DNA of 64,000 nt from positions 186,001 through 250,000 of the forward strand of contig VWZX01010107.1 in assembly GCA_013399015.1 (NCBI GenBank). Reading direction: 5' to 3'. The translations under genes were made by a program, and so were the position numbers. Below, piece after piece: positions 39,476 through 50,416 of this stretch. Source of the DNA: Galbula dea. Taxonomy: Eukaryota; Chordata; Aves; Piciformes; Galbulidae. The notes under the pieces are model-generated. The model had not been told where the DNA came from, ran no database searches, and worked only from the letters and a program-made list of their open reading frames with translations. Each line of letters begins with the position of its first letter. Position 1 is the stretch's first letter.

Positions 39476-42400
39476 TTAGCTTCATAATTAGAGGGGGAGG
39501 AGAGCAGATTTCAGCTTTATAGAAGTGATAATTTATAAGAAAGCATGAAACCAAAACATTCTCAGAGATTTTAATAGTTCCTGAAAGAATTCTTTGTTCA
39601 GGAAAAACACACATTATCTAAGCTTACCCTCTCACCAGGTATGTGAGAAACTGCTTCAAAATTTATGACAGAAGATGACAAACTAGCCTGCTGCCAGCTC
39701 ACTAGTACACAGAATTGTGCTAGAAGCAAAAACAAAAAAGAACAGAGGCAACTGGCATTTCAGTGCACATAGGCCTGAAGTATTGCTTGGCTCACAAACC
39801 AACACAGCCACAGGGCTTGGGCAACAACCATGAGTTACCAACGCACATGAGTCTAGGTCAAGTCTGGCAAAGATTTCCTGCCTGACTTAAACTTCTTTTA
39901 TTTGGCGCAATGGCACTTTTCCTAGAAACAGAGGGCAGGTTGACCACACATGTCTGTCTTTATTTGTGGCCTGACACTTGGCAGGATAAATTTCATTATG
40001 TTTATGGTTATGCTTAGGAAAACTACTCTCAATTGTTTCCAGTCTGTTGCAAACATAAACCTACAAGCTGTATTAAATATGTACTATTGTATTTACCACA
40101 ACTTTATGAAATCATGCATAAAATCCTAAAATGGGATAAAATAAGGAAACTTTTCCTTCTCCCTCAAATTTCTGGCAACTTTTCAAAATAAACAAGGAAG
40201 CAAACCATTCCTGATATTGAAAGGTCAGCCAGGACCATATTTACAGGAAAAATAAAACTGGCCTTAAAAAAAAGAAACACACAAAGAAAAAAAACAACCC
40301 ACACCACAAAATACACACAAGTTATTTAGTAAGGAAAAGCTATTTTCTCTTATATCAACTACCTAGAAAGATGAAACAGCTCCACAATGAAATTAGTAAT
40401 TATCTGTGTCTACTGATGAAGAAAATAAAATTTCTTGCAGCCAAAAAAGTAAAATGAAATTTACACTTGTCTCAAAAATGAAATTAATAGTAAGGGTAAA
40501 ATATTACCTTATTGCAACTCAAAAGAGAATTAGTGATAACATTAACATAAAGGGAGAAATTATGTAGAACTATACCAAGATGAAAAATACTTGCTGTTTG
40601 AAATTCAATATAATGCAGAGTCCACTGAATTGTGCACTATGTTATGTTTCAGAGTTCCAAAATACATAAACCATTGTCCGTGCATGCCACTGACCAAAAA
40701 ACCACCTGTGTTAGCCTGGACACGACAAGCAGGCATCATGAACACATTTTGAAGAAATGCTAAGAAGACTCTCAGTAACCTCTGTTACTACCGGTGGCAA
40801 TTTCTAACAGAATTTTGTCATATTACTTTTCTAAGTTTTAATCAACATTTTTTGTCCTCAGTGGAGGATATTTCAACTGCAGTGCTCCCCCAAATTTGAT
40901 ACTGAAGAACATTGTGTTTTACAATAGGAAATCATTTTCTCTGATCTTGCTACAAAAATGTTTTATACTCAACCACAAACAGTGCACATACTCAGTAAAC
41001 AACAAAATATTATTTATGCAAAAGATTATGAATATATAGAAATGGGCAGATATAGTAGACTTTGATTTGCTGCAGGTACTACAGGAAGACAGCTATAGTG
41101 TTTATGAAATCTATAATATATTCCAGAATCCTTTTTAGTGTTGCTCAAATAGTGTTCAGAACAATGACTAAATGATACTGTGTAAATGCAATTAAACTAA
41201 TGGAAAGTATTTTAAGTATTTTCTTGGAACTTCAATAGTTTAAACAGTTTAAAGAGGAAAATAAGCATGCAGTGAGCATGATACAGAGCTGTTTTTATTT
41301 ACACACTCCTCAATCTTTCCTACCCTATACCAATCTTGTGCCTGATCTCAAAATGTAGAGCAGCTGGAAGAAAGTATTCTTTAAAGATAAGAAACAGCTG
41401 TTAGGCTTCTTTGACCTGAGGAAGAATTTGAAAGACAAAAGCAAAAGGACATGAGAAAGAATCACAGAAAATAGTGTTCGCAGATGCAGTATTTGCCGAA
41501 TTGTTTCAGCCTATTTCTAGTCAACTCTGGTAACAGTATCTGACCTGCACCTTGCTTGCATCAAACTTACTTCCACTGAAAGACAGAGGTAGAAGGGAAC
41601 CTAGCAAAGGCAATGATAATTCACAAGCCCTTATCTACTTTATTCCTTCTTTTGATCTTTCTCAATCCAATCAATGTTATCATATTGAAAACTTCCACAG
41701 TTACTGTAAAGCAACAATCTTTTATAAACAAGGGGACAAATCTGTGGCAAAGAGTAAACAGTGGAAATTCATCAAGATGCATATGGAGACTTTAAACAGT
41801 TACAGCTGGTGAAATGGAAACAGGTAGGAAAAGTATGATCATGTAAGAGCAAGAAACCTACGATATATGGTGTCTGTAACAATATCAGCAAACCTTGGCA
41901 TTCTCATCACTTTTACATCCCCCACTTTCTTATCAAAAATATAGAAATTAACATTGATAATCATAGGAGTAAATTAATACTGTGGGAGAAAGAGTGCACT
42001 TTCAACACAGAAGTACAGAGGAACAATTCCAAGCCTTTCTTCTTTATAACTCACATAACAGATAATCAAAGGCAATTAATACAGATTCAAGTTACTTAAT
42101 GCCACACAATGCTATTTCTTTAACAAATATTACTCCTTAACAACTTTGATTGCATAGAAATAACTAGCAAAAGGAAGGTATATGATCCTGTACAGAAAAC
42201 AAATACAAAGGACTTGTTTGAAGAACTCAGATTTAAGTTACAATGCCATACATTAAAATAATGACAAGGAGAGAATCAAAGAATCAAATTGAGAACTGCA
42301 CCATGGTCAAGTAACTGAACAGTTTACTAACATCATTAACCATTTACATGGCCAAAGACCTAAAAAGAACATTTTTCAAAGGGGACTGGACAATTTCAGA

Positions 42401-42873
42401 ACCTTGTTACAAGCACTTTTTAGTGCTTGGATTTACTAGTCAAGTCCAGCAAATGTTCATTAGCATAGTGCCTTTGTGAACACTTTGTACTTAAAATAAA
42501 TTCACAGCCTTCTCATTAACTACATACCTTTAAACATTTTTGCTCTAAGGACATTAATACCCATATTTAACCAGGTGCTACAAACACAGTAGTTGTTTAG
42601 CCCAGCTTCATTTTAAGTGTCAGATCACTGTTATCATGGGTCACTGTGCCCAACTGCAATTCCTCCCTGCAACAACTGGAAGCTAAGTTGATTGTTCCCA
42701 CATGTCTGTGCCAGCCAACAGTCCAATGGATTTGTATTTACTAAAGCCTTAAGGCTACACTTCACTGCCATGACTTACTATACTAGAGCTATGAAGTACC
42801 AAATCTACTTCAGAATGAAAGCCTTTGGGACAGCACTACCTATCATGTATTTGAGAGACCTTAATTTGTAGTA

Positions 42874-43005
42874 TATCATAGAGTCACTGAGATTTCAGCA
42901 TGCCTCAGGATGTCACTAGACCAACCTCCTGCTCAAAGGATGTAGAACATGATATTTGATCTGCCTTTGAACAGCAAAGTCTTGAAATCCTCCAATAGAT
43001 GGACA
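42874..43005 (-). mobile_element. CR1 LINE 3'-end fragment, old
   Basis: The sequence opens with tatcatagagtcactgagat, followed by cctcaggatgtcactagacc, aacctcctgctcaaagg and, further on, agtcttgaaatcctccaa. This is a degenerate CR1 3' region on the minus strand, of a subtype different from the copies at 12250 and 34700. Its inner border is unclear. Confidence 0.7.
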
Positions 43006-45344
43006 GAAAAAAAAAGCGTTGCTTCACAGTTTACTTCTGTTTTAATATAGCATTTAGGTAATCTAAGTGTCCTTTCAGTTTAACTCCTTGAATTCCCTAT
43101 CTTGCCACTAACGCTCCCCTCTCCTGTTCTGAACTGCCTCAAGAGCCCACAAAACATGAACACTGCATAAAAAGTGAAATGGCCTGAAAATTTCACCTGA
43201 GATAAAACTTCATTTGAAACATGCAATACAGGGTAAAGCAAGGTGTGAACAGCTGTGAAGTGACAGAGAGAGTGAATGGTACACAAGCCTTCAGAATAGT
43301 GCTTTTTACTGCAGGTAATATCTTCCCTTTGCCTGCACAGCAGCTCTACCAGATCAATACATTAGCAGCACAGCAGAAAGACCACACTGAAATATCTGGC
43401 CCAGATGATTTGAAACAAACGAAAAAAAGAACAAACAAGAAAAAAATTCAAAGTAAAACTCTAAATTAGAAAAATTAAAATGTGAAATAACTTATACCAT
43501 TATTATTGTAAAATTAAAAGCAGATCTAAATTTCAAGCAATACTAAATATCAACATTGTAATAGGAAGAAAAATAAAGTGCTTGTAGTTTTGTTCTAAGT
43601 GTTCTGTGCTGTCTGTTTTTATTTGTTTTTTTATGGAAACTAAGGACTGCCAAGAAGTCAATCATTTCACAGCCCTTCTCTATAAAAAGATTTCTTTAAA
43701 AAAAAAACCCAAACACAATTGCAATGAATGCCTACTATAATCACCTTTCCTCTTAATTTTTATTAGGTTTTCTATATTAATACACGTATGCTAAACTACA
43801 GACTTCACCTATTGTTCTAATCCATTTTCTCCATTGATATGCTCACAATTTACAAAATTTCTTGGTAGACATTTATTTCACAGTTCATTAACCTCCAAAG
43901 AGCACACTTGCCAGTTTGCAGGTGTGTTATCTGCAGCAATGACACACTAAAGAAGGTGCTAAGAATTTTTCTATCAGAACTGCTTGTGAAATGAGTGTTT
44001 TTCTCCACTGAGCTAGCCAGCTGAAGTGAATTTATCTGCATCAATTTATGTAAGCTTTTTCCCTGATGGTAAGAGCAGTAGTTAAGTGCCAGACACTGCA
44101 AATATGTGCAAATATAGTCTCAAACTGTACTGTCCTCAACTTTTTAAAATATACAAATGGTTGTGTCTCATCCTTTTAAATCATGCTGGTTTATGCTATT
44201 TAACCTCTTTCACTCTGCAGTAACAGAACAAAGTTTCGCTTAAATATTATCACCTATAGCTTTTTGAAAACAGCAAGGAAAAATCTCATTAAGTCTAATA
44301 TTCTCTCTTTTAATAATTTGCTATGGAACACAGTGACCTTTTCAGTGTTCTGTAGTTGGAGTAGCCTCACAGTTCATTTCTATCTGACCTTTAGGGCTTT
44401 CACATCATTAATAATGAGATAATCAAAACAAAGACTACATACATTAGGGTATGTAAAGTCTGGATAGTTTGGCACTATTATAATACATACCCTTAAAAAT
44501 GGAACAAAATAAAATGCATGTAGCAGAGGTGGTGAAACTTCTAAGGACTGGTTCCAAACATTTTTTCTACTAGCAATAAACCCTTTTCAGCCCTCCCAAT
44601 TCTGGCCACCATGATAGTTATTGCATTACAGGATTATATAGTTTTGTTTCAGCTGTCAATAAAAACTTCAAATAATAGCTTTTTAAGTCAAATAACAGTA
44701 TTAAAAAAACCCAAAACACTGACATCACTAAGACAACAGAAACACCATGCAAAAAGCACATCGTGTTTATAGCTAGACTTTTTTTCTTTGGTTTTACATT
44801 TTGTCACATCACATGACAAAGTGCCAATGTATCCAGTTACTATTGTTCCAGTGAAATTAACTCTACTCAAGAAAATTCAGATGTCTTCTTATTTCTGCTG
44901 ATCTGCTATAACACATGTAAAGCAACTATCTGAATGAAAAGACACACTTGTCCTGCCTCTCAGTAGCAATCAACATTCTGCAGAGACTGAGAATCTCCTC
45001 TGCTTAAACTTCATTTCTGGACCATTGCAACTATGTAAGAATAAGCTCAAAATCAAACTATACTGTTGAAGTAGCAGTATTTTCTGAGCCAATTTTGCTA
45101 ATACATCATAAAAATTCCAGACTTTAAATGATACAAATAGTAATCTGTTCTAGTGAATAAGCAACACTGACAGAAATCTAAAACAAAGAAAGTGAACGTA
45201 ATGAAATTCCAAGGATACTTGAACTATAAGAAACTAGAATTAATACCAATATATTACTTCTAACCCTCATACCTGATTAGGCCTGGCTTGCAAGATCCAT
45301 GGAGGGAGGTGGAGGAGGAAAGTAGATTCAAGCGACTCAAGTAG

Positions 45345-45607
45345 AACCAGTATTTTACCCCAGGAGTCAATACTGAATCCAGTCCTGTTCAGTAATTTCA
45401 TTAGTGATCTGGATAATAGGGCAGTGTATACCCTCAGCAAGTTTGCTGATAGTACAAAATTAGGAAGAGCAGTTGTTACATCAGAGAGTCATGCTGCTGT
45501 TTTGAGGGATCTCAAGAGCCTGAAGAAATGTGCTGACAGGCTGAAATAAGCTGAGCCTCATGCAGTGTAAAGTCCTGCACCTGGGGAGGAACAACTCCAT
45601 GCACCTG
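45345..45607 (+). mobile_element. CR1 LINE reverse-transcriptase fragment
   Basis: The + strand encodes a short, partly open CR1 RT segment: QESILNPVLFSNFISDLD, then TLSKFADSTKLGRA, ending in a stop at about 45547. This is the RT palm region. The catalytic FADD motif reads FADS here (45442-45453), so the second aspartate is lost. The nucleotide match continues to aaagtcctgcacctgggg and aacaactccatgcacc near 45607. Both ends of the element are missing. It is antisense to ERC2. Confidence 0.9.
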
Positions 45608-45749
45608 GGTAAGCTACCACCTTCAGCAGTATGACAGATAATACAAACCTCGCAAAACAGATTTGAACAGCTGAAGACTTAAAATATGCAATCTTTACTA
45701 CTCAAAAGCTAGATTGAGGTCTCTGTTTAGCCCATATAAAGGGCTAAAC

Positions 45750-46166
45750 TGTAACAGTTGCTCTGTCACCTGATGACCCCTCTCAAGCTGGGAAGAATCA
45801 GAAGAGGAGACCTATAGGTTAAAGTGAAAACCGATTTAATGAAACAGCAAAAGGAATTTTAATACTAATGCTAATATAGATTGTACAAATCTCTACTGAG
45901 CCCATTGAACATAAGGCAGTCACAGTAAAAGGGAAAGCAGTTCTCGTGAGCAGAAAAGTAAGCAAGCCCCGGCAGGGGGAAGCAAAGGGAGAAGCAAAAG
46001 AAGAAGGAAGAGCCTTCATCCACCGCAAACTTCCCCTTTATACAAAGCATGACATTTATGCTATGGAACACACCTGTGAGGGCAGCAGCTCAGCTGCCAA
46101 CTTCAAACTGTTAACAGCCTGCAGACCATGGCTGGCCTAGGATTCTAATCCAGCACAGCCAGAACA
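45750..46166 (-). mobile_element. Probable solo LTR of an avian endogenous retrovirus
   Basis: Read on the minus strand it begins TGTTCTGGCTGTGCTGG at 46166 and may end GTTACA at 45750. A TATA box (TGTATAAAG, about 46037-46045) and, about 200 bp downstream, an ATTAAA poly(A)-type signal (45836-45841) give the normal U3-R-U5 order. Its U3 shares a CCATAG...AATGTCATGCT block with the LTR at 57041-57633, so the two are related. No gag, pol or env sequence adjoins it. AAGGG directly follows it (46167-46171) and also occurs 6 bp outside the opposite border (45739-45743); if this is the target-site duplication, the border is 45744. It has the same orientation as ERC2. Confidence 0.6.
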
Positions 46167-46375
46167 AAGGGATACACATATTAAAAATAAAATGAAGACA
46201 TTTTAATAGGAATTAATCTAGCCAGTATTGTGTGCTTCAAGTCTATGAAGTTTATTTAAACCTCAGGTAATTAACTAATGGACATTTTAAACACTGGATT
46301 TACACATTCCATCAAATGTGACAACCATTTCAACTCTGTATTCCATTACCCATACTTTTATGACCTGACTTTGTG

Positions 46376-46390
46376 TACATACATACATAC
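46376..46390. repeat. (ACAT)n short microsatellite
   Basis: tacatacatacatac, just under four units of a tetranucleotide repeat. Confidence 0.8.
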
Positions 46391-46806
46391 TGACCTGTTT
46401 TAAAGACTGAAATTATTCATATTTTAAACCAAATATTGATTATACTTGAAACAATAACCACAGATGAATTTCATTCATCCTTCAACAAATCCCTTCAAAA
46501 TGCATCAATAATTTCACTCTTCAGAACAGAAATATGCAGTAGAAAAGAGCATCAAGCCAGAGCAACCAAAAGGAAAACTCAGTCACCTAACAGATGAAAA
46601 AAATCAAGGAATGAAATCACACAATCAGACATTAAGGCCCACTGAAGCCAATAAGAATTAAGCACAAACATTTTCTTAAAATGCAATCACAGGTGCTTCT
46701 AAAAAAACCTCTAGAATGAGATATGATATACTACCAGAAATAAATATACCAAACATGAAATTAACTAAACACTTCTATTGCATTTTATGATTAGAAGATA
46801 CAATAC

Positions 46807-46974
46807 CTCTGTCTGAAGTATGGCAGCTCTCTGTTCTTTGGCAGTAAGTGACTCTTTAAGCACTTCAATGTGTTGCTTGCAATCTGAATTCTGATTGCTA
46901 AGGGTTTCAAGCTTAGTTTGTAAGGCAAGAAGTTCTGATTCTTTCTTTGAGAGTTCTTGTTTCAGTTGGTCAAT
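46807..46974 (-). CDS. ERC2: ERC2 coding exon C (56 codons, coiled coil)
   Basis: Third of the five exons; it encodes residues 78-133, from IDQLKQELSKKESELL to KEQRAAILQTE. The acceptor is strong: a CTAAC branch-point match at 47001-47005, a run of 13 T in transcript sense (46987-46999), then ccattgcag. The donor CAGAG/gtattg lacks the usual G at +5 and is the weakest of the set. Length is 168 nt, exactly eight heptads, phase 0 both sides. ERC2-type residues are IDQLKQELSKKESE and SNQNSDCKQH; ERC1 as I recall it has IGQVKQELSRKDTE and TNQFSDSKQH. The rest (HIEVLKESLTAKEQRAAILQTE) is shared by both paralogues. Confidence 0.96.
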
Positions 46975-49900
46975 CTGCAATGGTGGAAAAAAAAAAAAAG
47001 GTTAGATCATTAATTTCACTTCCAATTCATAGCTGCTGTTGAAACTTGAAAGGTGTGAACAACCATGATATGACAACTTAGTCACCTGTAAATTTGGGAA
47101 GAGAATTAAGATTCAGACTTTTATACTCGCAACTTCAATTTAGTTTCTTATAAATTAATGTACCCTGTCTTAAGAAAGATTGCTCTGCTGTTGCAGAAGT
47201 TAAAGGGAAACTCTTAAAGAAAATACATGATGATTTGGTCTATAAATTCACCATGGATCTCACTTAAATTCAAAAGGAATTTATCCTACGTGATGCAAGC
47301 CTGGCAGGACAGCAAAAATACACAGGAAAAAAGTGCTCATAAAAGTACGAATACAATCCAATAACCTTTTTCTTCCAACTGCATGATTCTTGTGACTTAT
47401 CTTTGGCCAGAGTGAATCAATTTTTTTTAGGAGCCAGATAAGGAAAAGCAGGCATTCTTAGTAAGGAGAGTAAAACAGAGAAGTCGAATTTTAACCTTAC
47501 TCTCCTTGCAAATGCATTGTTACCCACCACCACCATCCCCACCTCCTCCTTCTCATCCCTGGCAGTTCATATGGAATTTTCAGGTACTAGGAAAGCCAAG
47601 CCAAAGAGATTAACTTAAGAGAAGTCTGGGAAACACGTTATAAAAAAAAAAAAAAAATTCCGCAGAGTGAAAGGTCTGTGAGATTGTAAAAGCATATCCT
47701 AGGGGAAACAGCAGAAACCCAGTCACTGAGAGCTTCTGAATTTAAGGGAATTTAAGGTTTATCAGTAAATGTCCTGGACTTTTGATTATTCTTCCTTTTC
47801 CACAATGATAAATGGGAAGGGTACCCACAAAACACGACAGTGTGGTGGATTTAGAAGATATGAATCTGAACAAAGCACTGGACAATACACAGAATGATGT
47901 TAAAGAACAGCGAATTAGGTGAGATATAACATTTCTTCTTAAAGTCCTGTGAAATAACACTTGTCACCAGATGAGTTCAGATATATCATCTCATGAGGAT
48001 TATTTGAAATAAAGTGTCTTAGTGCATCTGCATAACTCAGAGAAACCACTCTTCCTCTGTATTTGGAAAATTTTCTTGATGACTCTTAAGACCTAGACAT
48101 TTTTCTTTAAAATTCTGCAACCACCAGAGTAGTGCTTGAAGAGCTCTTTCCATTCTTTCCCACCAGCTACATCCCAACAGACCTTAATATGCAAGAAATC
48201 TAGAGGGACTAGATGACAGGGGATTCAAAAATCCACAGGAAAAAAGTATGTATCCACATGTTGATCCTACTCAACCACATCCTAAAGATCCACATTCTAA
48301 AATATTTCATCCATTCAACATTTTATGGCACAGTCATTGGAAATACTGCTGATCAAAATATTTCTGTTTTACATTGCAAGTGTAACCTTAATTAAATTTT
48401 AAAAATGTTTATTTGAACTAAATATGGATGACTTAACATATTTATTCCCTATTTCTACCTATAAATCTCAATGTATTTGTCTAGCTGGTTAAGGTGTTTG
48501 TCTAGACACCCCAGAGCTACTGTATAAAATCAAGAATCTGTATCTATACTAGCTCTAGAAGCAAACACCTTCAGTCTGAAAATATCAAAAGAAAAGAAGC
48601 ATACATGAATCAGATGTCAAGAAAATGTAAAGTGTGCAGGTAAGAAACTGCTAGAGAAAAACTTTGTTCTGAAAGCAAATCACCTTCCCTTAACCCTTGC
48701 CAGAACACGCAGGCAAGTATGGCAACTGAGACAAAAATGTATATGAAATGAACAAAGGGAAAATCTGTCTATAAGATATAAAGACAAAATATAGATCTGC
48801 AGCCAATCTGAATTACATCACATGCTTTATACAAAATCCATGTGAACATCACACACACTTAATCTGTCCTAGAAACTCTTCCCGCTCTCTTCCATGACAC
48901 AACCTACATGCTGAGAAATAATCAACAACAAAGTAAAGCTTCATTTTCCTTGCAGGTATGTTCTTTTTGTTTTAGAAACAGAATCTGTTTAGTATAAAGT
49001 TCTGGCTACAAGACCTACAAATTGCCAGGAGTTCAAAAGTATGTTAGAGCCCTCAAAAAAATTAAAAAGGGAGGGGGGCAAAAAGATTTCATATACACAA
49101 AAGCCCCTAAATATTAAACAGAATAAGAATCCAAACAAATAACTAAGATGAAAACACTTTAAAAAGAAATAATTAATAATGATCATGACTACTAGAGTTA
49201 TTCACTTAGATTTTGTTCTCTCATTATGGTCAAATTTTTTTAACATCACTGCACAAGATGGCTGGATTTCCTCTTCAGTGTTCCCACTTGAGCCTGCTGT
49301 GACTTGCTTCTCCCCACCTTAGTTTAGCTTATAAATGTTTTCTAAATGCTGCTTCCAAAACCTACATTTATTTATATGAAAATGGGAGCATTACCTTCAG
49401 TCTCCATATTTTCAAATACTAATTTAGTATTTTATTCAATATAGAGAGATGGGAATAAATGAGGACAAATCGTAACATTATATATATTTATTACAATTTT
49501 TAAGGTAATAATAAAAATATCAGAAAAGAAATATTAGAACTCAGAAGGAGGACTATTTGGAGTCCTCATCTTTACCTAAACAGCAGCTGAGTACATCAAA
49601 ATGAAAGGAGGTAAAAAGAATAGCTGGAACAACAATTTAAAGACCAAGCTTTCCTTCTGATGTGTTTTGAAGTAATGAGCAAGCTATGCTGGTTTGTGAG
49701 CTTGATACCAGGAAATGTTACATCGCTACACACCTATCTGCTTGTGGTCAACACATAACTATCTCTGTACAGCAATTTGAAATGAAAGGTACTCTGCAGG
49801 AACAAAGTTATCAAATTGCAAATCTTAAAATAACAGAAAATTACATGGCATCACCTACAGAACAGCAGTCCTCACTGTAAAGCTACAGTCAAAACAAGAA

Positions 49901-50260
49901 AAAAAGCACAACTACCGCTCTGCCAAAGTGATGCAAGAGAGAATTATGAACTAATTCAAAGCCTCAACATTAAAAAAATCATACACAAGAAATGGAAATT
50001 GAACACAGAATAGAGTCAGGATTGTAGTAGCCTCTGCAGATATGGTGAAACAGCCTCCTCCTTACCTCTTCCTAAGTCAAAACATAAACACATTTTTATT
50101 TATGCAAAATGCTTCGCTCCTCCGTAGCTACTTAGCATTCTGTAGCAGAGATTTACCAAAAGAAGACATGCAGAGAGCTGCTCGTTTTGAAAAGGGTCAA
50201 GTTAAAACTTTTGTTTCCTTTATTTAAACAGCATTAAGCTATTTTATTAATAGACCTTAC
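46975..50260 (-). other. ERC2: ERC2 intron between exons B and C (3.3 kb)
   Basis: A phase-0 intron with donor gtaagg at 50260 and acceptor gcag beside 46975. It contains a 16-base A run (47642-47657) and no recognised mobile element. In ERC1, as I remember it, this junction carries an additional 28-residue coiled segment. I looked on the minus strand for a comparable 84-nt exon and did not find one, but a diverged exon could be missed by eye. Confidence 0.9.
47642..47657. repeat. A16 homopolymer
   Basis: A run of 16 As. No retrocopy body is recognisable next to it. Confidence 0.8.
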
Positions 50261-50416
50261 CTTATTTTTCATGAACTTTGAGTGACTCTTGTAAACTTCA
50301 ATTTGTTTGATTTCTTCTTCTCTGTCCTCTGTATTCAGAACTCCATTTGTCTTTAACATCTGTATTTCATCTTCAAGATCTCTTATATTGCGCTCAAGTG
50401 AAGCTATCTTTGTATC
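50261..50416 (-). CDS. ERC2: ERC2 coding exon B (52 codons, coiled coil)
   Basis: Second of the five exons; it encodes residues 26-77, from DTKIASLERNIRDLEDEI to YKSHSKFMKNK. The acceptor follows a run of T and reads cataacttag. The donor is AATAAG/gtaagg, close to consensus. Length is 156 nt, phase 0 at both ends. It was too interrupted by intron stops to show as a long open frame but translates cleanly between the splice sites. ERC2-type residues are TKIASLERNIRDLEDE, GVLNTEDREEEIKQIEVYKS; ERC1 as I recall it has SKISSMERGLRDLEEE, GALSTEEREEEMKQMEVYRS. The peptide joins VIEMK of exon A to IDQLK of exon C, giving continuous coiled coil. Confidence 0.95.

Larger units (their letters stand above)
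25468..46806 (-). other. ERC2: ERC2 intron between exons C and D (21.3 kb)
   Basis: A phase-0 intron, the longest here. Its donor is gtattg at 46806, the weakest of the five, and its acceptor is gcag beside 25468. It contains the tRNA-Glu/CR1 chimeric element (29010-29164), CR1 fragments at 31905-31957, 34700-34811, 38812-39475, 42874-43005 and 45345-45607, a probable solo LTR (45750-46166), short tandem and inverted repeats, and an ACAT microsatellite. The parts between these show no recognisable gene or exon. Confidence 0.9.
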
